Positions 3,375 to 6,231 of a stretch of DNA of 6,231 nt are shown one piece after another (positions within the stretch are counted from its first letter, which is position 1; every line of letters starts with the position of its first letter). Source of the DNA: Rhodospirillales bacterium (GTDB lineage: Bacteria > Pseudomonadota > Alphaproteobacteria > Rhodospirillales > Casp-alpha2). A program made the translations under genes and the position numbers. The notes under the pieces are model-generated. The model was not told where the DNA came from. It worked only from the letters and a program-made list of their open reading frames with translations, and searched no databases. Where the stretch lies: contig JAJFIE010000320.1 in NCBI GenBank assembly GCA_021775275.1, positions 1 through 6,231 on the forward strand, in the 5' to 3' direction.

Positions 3375-6231
3375 GTGGATGTTTTTCTACTAGGCGCGGG
3401 TCGACCAGCTTGGGGTGAAAAGCCGGCGGCTTTGAAAAAGATACTCCTCAACACCAACGTGATCGATTGGCAACTTCATAGCTTTGACGCGATACAAGAG
3501 AGTGCCAATTTTCATTATTTGGGCGGTTATCACGTTGATGAGGTGATCCACAGTTACCCTCAATTGAACTTCACGGTCGTTCCCAATTGGGATACTCATA
3601 CTGTCCTACACACACTGCTAAAAGCACCGTTTTCGAACGATCCAGTAATCGTGACTTATTCGGACACAATATTCCGAAAACATGCGATAACGAACCTTAT
3701 AGACAGTTCAGCAGATGTTATCTTTGCGATCGATAGTACATGGGAACATCGCTATGATTTGCGATCACAAACGGACCTGGACATCGCCGAAATAATTGAT
3801 CTTGCGGACTTTGGTGCGCTCAGATCAGAAGTGGCTGAATTTACAGGCCTGATCCATTTCAAGGAACCCGTTGTTGGCCATTTAGCATCCTTAAACGCAT
3901 CAGATATCGGCGCCAATTTGGTCGATCTCATCTATTATTTGAAAGCCAAGGATTTTCGCATAGAATTCGCCGACGTGGAAGGCCATTGGGCTGAACTTAA
4001 TGCCCCAGAAGATGTAGCTCATTTCGTTCTCGGAACCAAATCTGATACACTGGCCCGACTGGAGCCCATCGTCAGAAAAAGCCACATCGGCAAACAAGTT
4101 AACTTCACGACAAATCAATGGATGAAGGATTCTAAGTCTGTTTTGTCAGACATCCAGACTGAGTTTGGTTCCTCTCGTCTGGTAATCAGAAGCAGTGCCA
4201 GAGCCGAGGATGGATGGAGCACATCAAATGCTGGTCAGTTTGAAAGTTATTTGAATATCGATGCCAGTTGCGAAGATGACGTCAGGCACTCTATTGATGC
4301 CGTAATTTCCTCATACAAGAGCCAGAACGCTGATGATGAACAAATCCTTGTTCAGCAGTTTTTAGAAAACGTGCGATTTGGTGGCGTGGTCTTTACATGC
4401 GGCCTGGAAACGGGTGCGCCGTACTACCGTATTAATTTTGATGAGCAGACGCGTTCGACGGACACGGTAACGAGTGGTGCTCAGGGCGAGTTGCGAACAA
4501 TCATCGTGAGTCGATTTCATCCTGAGTTTCTTGAAACGGTCGAGCCGGAACTTGTTCCCGTTCTACAGGCGGTTCAGGAAATTGAGCAACTTCTGGGTTT
4601 TGGAAAACTGGATATTGAGTTTGCTATATCTCTTAGTGGTGAAGTCTGTATCTTTCAGGTTAGGCCCATAACTGTTGACCACGGCAATTTTGAAGTTGAA
4701 AACGAGGCGATTGTCGACAGAATTGCCGAAAGTGTCGAGGCATATTTATCCCAACAAAAACCTCGCCCTTTTATTTTCGGTGACAAAACGATCTTCGGGA
4801 ATATGCCCGATTGGAACCCTGCCGAGATCATTGGCACGAGACCCAAACCTCTGGCATTTAGTCTTTACAGGCATTTAATTACCAATGAAATTTGGGCAAG
4901 ACAGCGGGCGGAATTTGGTTATCGTGATGTCCGACCGCTTCCCCTCATCGTTTCATTTTGCGGGCAGCCATATATCGATGTGCGAGCCAGTTTGAATTCT
5001 TTTGTACCGGCGACCTTGCCTGACAAAGTGGCATCAAAGCTCGTAAACGCCTACATTAACATTCTGTCTGCCAACCCGTTACTCCACGACAAAATTGAAT
5101 TTAAGGTGGCGTTCACAGCCTGGACCCCGACCTTCAAAAGGGATGCCGAAGAACGCCTCACGCCACATGGCCTGTCATCTTCGGATATAGATCAACTGGA
5201 AACAGCGCTTAAGGACATCACATGTAATGCGCTGGAGCGGCTTGATCACGATATTGCCTCCTCAACAACACTGGCCTCTCGCCGGGCCAGTATTGAAGAC
5301 TCGGATTTGGATGCAAAAGATAAATTCATCGCATTCGTAGAAGATTGTCGGCGTTATGGAACACTCGCATTTTCACACGCCGCACGATCCGGGTTTGTCG
5401 CAACAGATATATTAAGGAGTTTTGTCTCTCACGGGATATTGGACACTGAACGTTATCATGCGTTCATGCAAGATATCCAAACCGTATCGGTGGAATTCAC
5501 ACAAGACCGGAGGGCGGTCGCCCAGGATCAATTGGGTCTCGAACAGATGATTGAGCGCTATGGCCATTTACGGCCCGGCACCTATGAAATTTCTACGCCA
5601 GCATACTGGGAGACTCCAGAACGTTACCTGTCGGGAGGCGGCGAGCAAATGACACAACGCGCTGATTCATTTGATTTCACCTCCAGGGAAAGCGAAGGGA
5701 TGCAACAGTTCTTGGCGGAACTGGGCTCAACATTATCAGTTCGTACACTCTGCGAGTTTCTACGCAAAGCCATTCAAACCCGCGAAGCAGTCAAGTTCGA
5801 GTTTACACGAAATCTCAGTCGAGCCTTGGATATGTGCGTGGAGTTGGCTGAGACATTATCGATTTCCAGAAATGATTTTTCTTACCTGGACTATACTGAT
5901 CTTGAGAAATTCAAACTGAATGTCGTTGGCCGTGATGTTCTGAAAGCACGTATTGGGGAGCGGAAAGCATCTCATACCGTGACACAACTCATTGATCTGC
6001 CTTCATTGATCATGGCTGAGAGTGATTTTTATTGTTTTGAACGACAGACTTCACAGCCTAACTTTGTCACTACCAAACGCGTTGTAGCCGACACCTACAT
6101 TCTGGAAGATGGCCTTGGTGATGAACTGACTGGGCGGATCGTCATTTTGCCACAGGCAGACCCCGGCTTTGACTGGTTGATTGGATGCAATCTCGCCGGG
6201 CTAATTACCAAGTATGGGGGGGCAAATTCCC
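3375..6231 (+). CDS. Nucleotidyltransferase fused to PEP-synthase-like (glutamine-kinase type) enzyme; 3' end outside window
   Basis: The frame is open from GTG 3375 to the window edge: 952 residues plus one base. Domain 1 (about 1-225) is a nucleotidyltransferase: LLGAGR loop (5-10) with Lys16-Pro17, VTYSDTIF with likely metal-binding Asp97, and a late HWAELNAPEDV motif (204-214). Domain 2 (about 230-435) is a short PEP-synthase/PPDK-type ATP-grasp: IRSSARAED (271-279), NAGQFES (285-291), ILVQQF...GGVVFT (324-341), and LDIEFA...IFQVRPIT (412-433). A long central region has DWNPAEIIG (479-487), HDKIEF (571-576), RYGTLAF (660-666) and YGHLRPGTY (729-737). It ends in the swivelling phosphohistidine domain (GRIVILPQADPG, 920-931; LITKYGGANS, 943-952). 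The next codon starts with C, as expected for the catalytic His. Known relatives: C. jejuni Cj1418 phosphorylates L-glutamine with ATP for capsular phosphoramidate, and separate Cj1416 makes the CDP derivative. I infer that both kinds of step sit on this chain; the substrate is unproven. A true PEP synthase would lack domain 1 and continue into a PEP-binding barrel beyond the edge. Confidence 0.85.
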   Translation, partial: MDVFLLGAGRPAWGEKPAALKKILLNTNVIDWQLHSFDAIQESANFHYLGGYHVDEVIHSYPQLNFTVVPNWDTHTVLHTLLKAPFSNDPVIVTYSDTIFRKHAITNLIDSSADVIFAIDSTWEHRYDLRSQTDLDIAEIIDLADFGALRSEVAEFTGLIHFKEPVVGHLASLNASDIGANLVDLIYYLKAKDFRIEFADVEGHWAELNAPEDVAHFVLGTKSDTLARLEPIVRKSHIGKQVNFTTNQWMKDSKSVLSDIQTEFGSSRLVIRSSARAEDGWSTSNAGQFESYLNIDASCEDDVRHSIDAVISSYKSQNADDEQILVQQFLENVRFGGVVFTCGLETGAPYYRINFDEQTRSTDTVTSGAQGELRTIIVSRFHPEFLETVEPELVPVLQAVQEIEQLLGFGKLDIEFAISLSGEVCIFQVRPITVDHGNFEVENEAIVDRIAESVEAYLSQQKPRPFIFGDKTIFGNMPDWNPAEIIGTRPKPLAFSLYRHLITNEIWARQRAEFGYRDVRPLPLIVSFCGQPYIDVRASLNSFVPATLPDKVASKLVNAYINILSANPLLHDKIEFKVAFTAWTPTFKRDAEERLTPHGLSSSDIDQLETALKDITCNALERLDHDIASSTTLASRRASIEDSDLDAKDKFIAFVEDCRRYGTLAFSHAARSGFVATDILRSFVSHGILDTERYHAFMQDIQTVSVEFTQDRRAVAQDQLGLEQMIERYGHLRPGTYEISTPAYWETPERYLSGGGEQMTQRADSFDFTSRESEGMQQFLAELGSTLSVRTLCEFLRKAIQTREAVKFEFTRNLSRALDMCVELAETLSISRNDFSYLDYTDLEKFKLNVVGRDVLKARIGERKASHTVTQLIDLPSLIMAESDFYCFERQTSQPNFVTTKRVVADTYILEDGLGDELTGRIVILPQADPGFDWLIGCNLAGLITKYGGANS

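Noticed and set aside
3900..4118. 72-residue - strand open frame inside the fusion gene, and similar ones at 3390-3599 and 4655-4846
   Set aside because: They have no recognisable motifs and lie wholly within the continuous 952-codon frame with clear domain signatures.
1..6231. CRISPR array, tRNA, rRNA or riboswitch
   Set aside because: No regularly spaced repeats, tRNA-like folds or known riboswitch signatures were seen by eye on either strand.

Overview
The window reads as a Gram-negative, probably proteobacterial, chromosomal segment. An alphaproteobacterium is my best guess, from the type of IS5-family element and the general protein style; I cannot name a genus. Base composition looks moderate (about 45-50% GC by eye). 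All host genes lie on the + strand in one direction. Both ends of the window cut through genes.

Layout: (1) 2-586, the C-terminal part of a YidC/Oxa1-type membrane insertase. (2) 669-2051, a 460-residue protein whose C-terminal half is a formyltransferase fold and whose first ~170 residues I do not recognise. (3) 2156-3090, a complete 935-bp IS5-family insertion sequence on the - strand, with terminal inverted repeats and a TTA target duplication. Its transposase is split by a -1 frameshift and lacks one catalytic aspartate. (4) 3129-3353, a 74-residue secreted or membrane protein with a signal peptide and a YIDPGSGS motif. (5) 3375 to beyond the window end, a very large protein that fuses an N-terminal nucleotidyltransferase to a PEP-synthase-like kinase (ATP-grasp domain, long central region, start of the phosphohistidine domain).

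The most interesting gene is the last one. Its kinase part has the short ATP-grasp entry, central motifs and swivelling domain that I associate with the Campylobacter jejuni Cj1418 type of enzyme, the L-glutamine kinase that starts capsular phosphoramidate synthesis. In Campylobacter the next nucleotidyl transfer is made by a separate protein, Cj1416; here a nucleotidyltransferase sits on the same chain. A natural reading is one polypeptide that phosphorylates a small molecule and then activates it as an NDP derivative for decorating a surface glycan or lipid. The formyltransferase-like protein could supply another modification step, and the YidC-like and YIDPG proteins could serve at the membrane. 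Substrates and the joint role are inference. The IS sits in the gap between the formyltransferase-like gene and the small membrane gene. It leaves both coding regions intact but may separate them transcriptionally.
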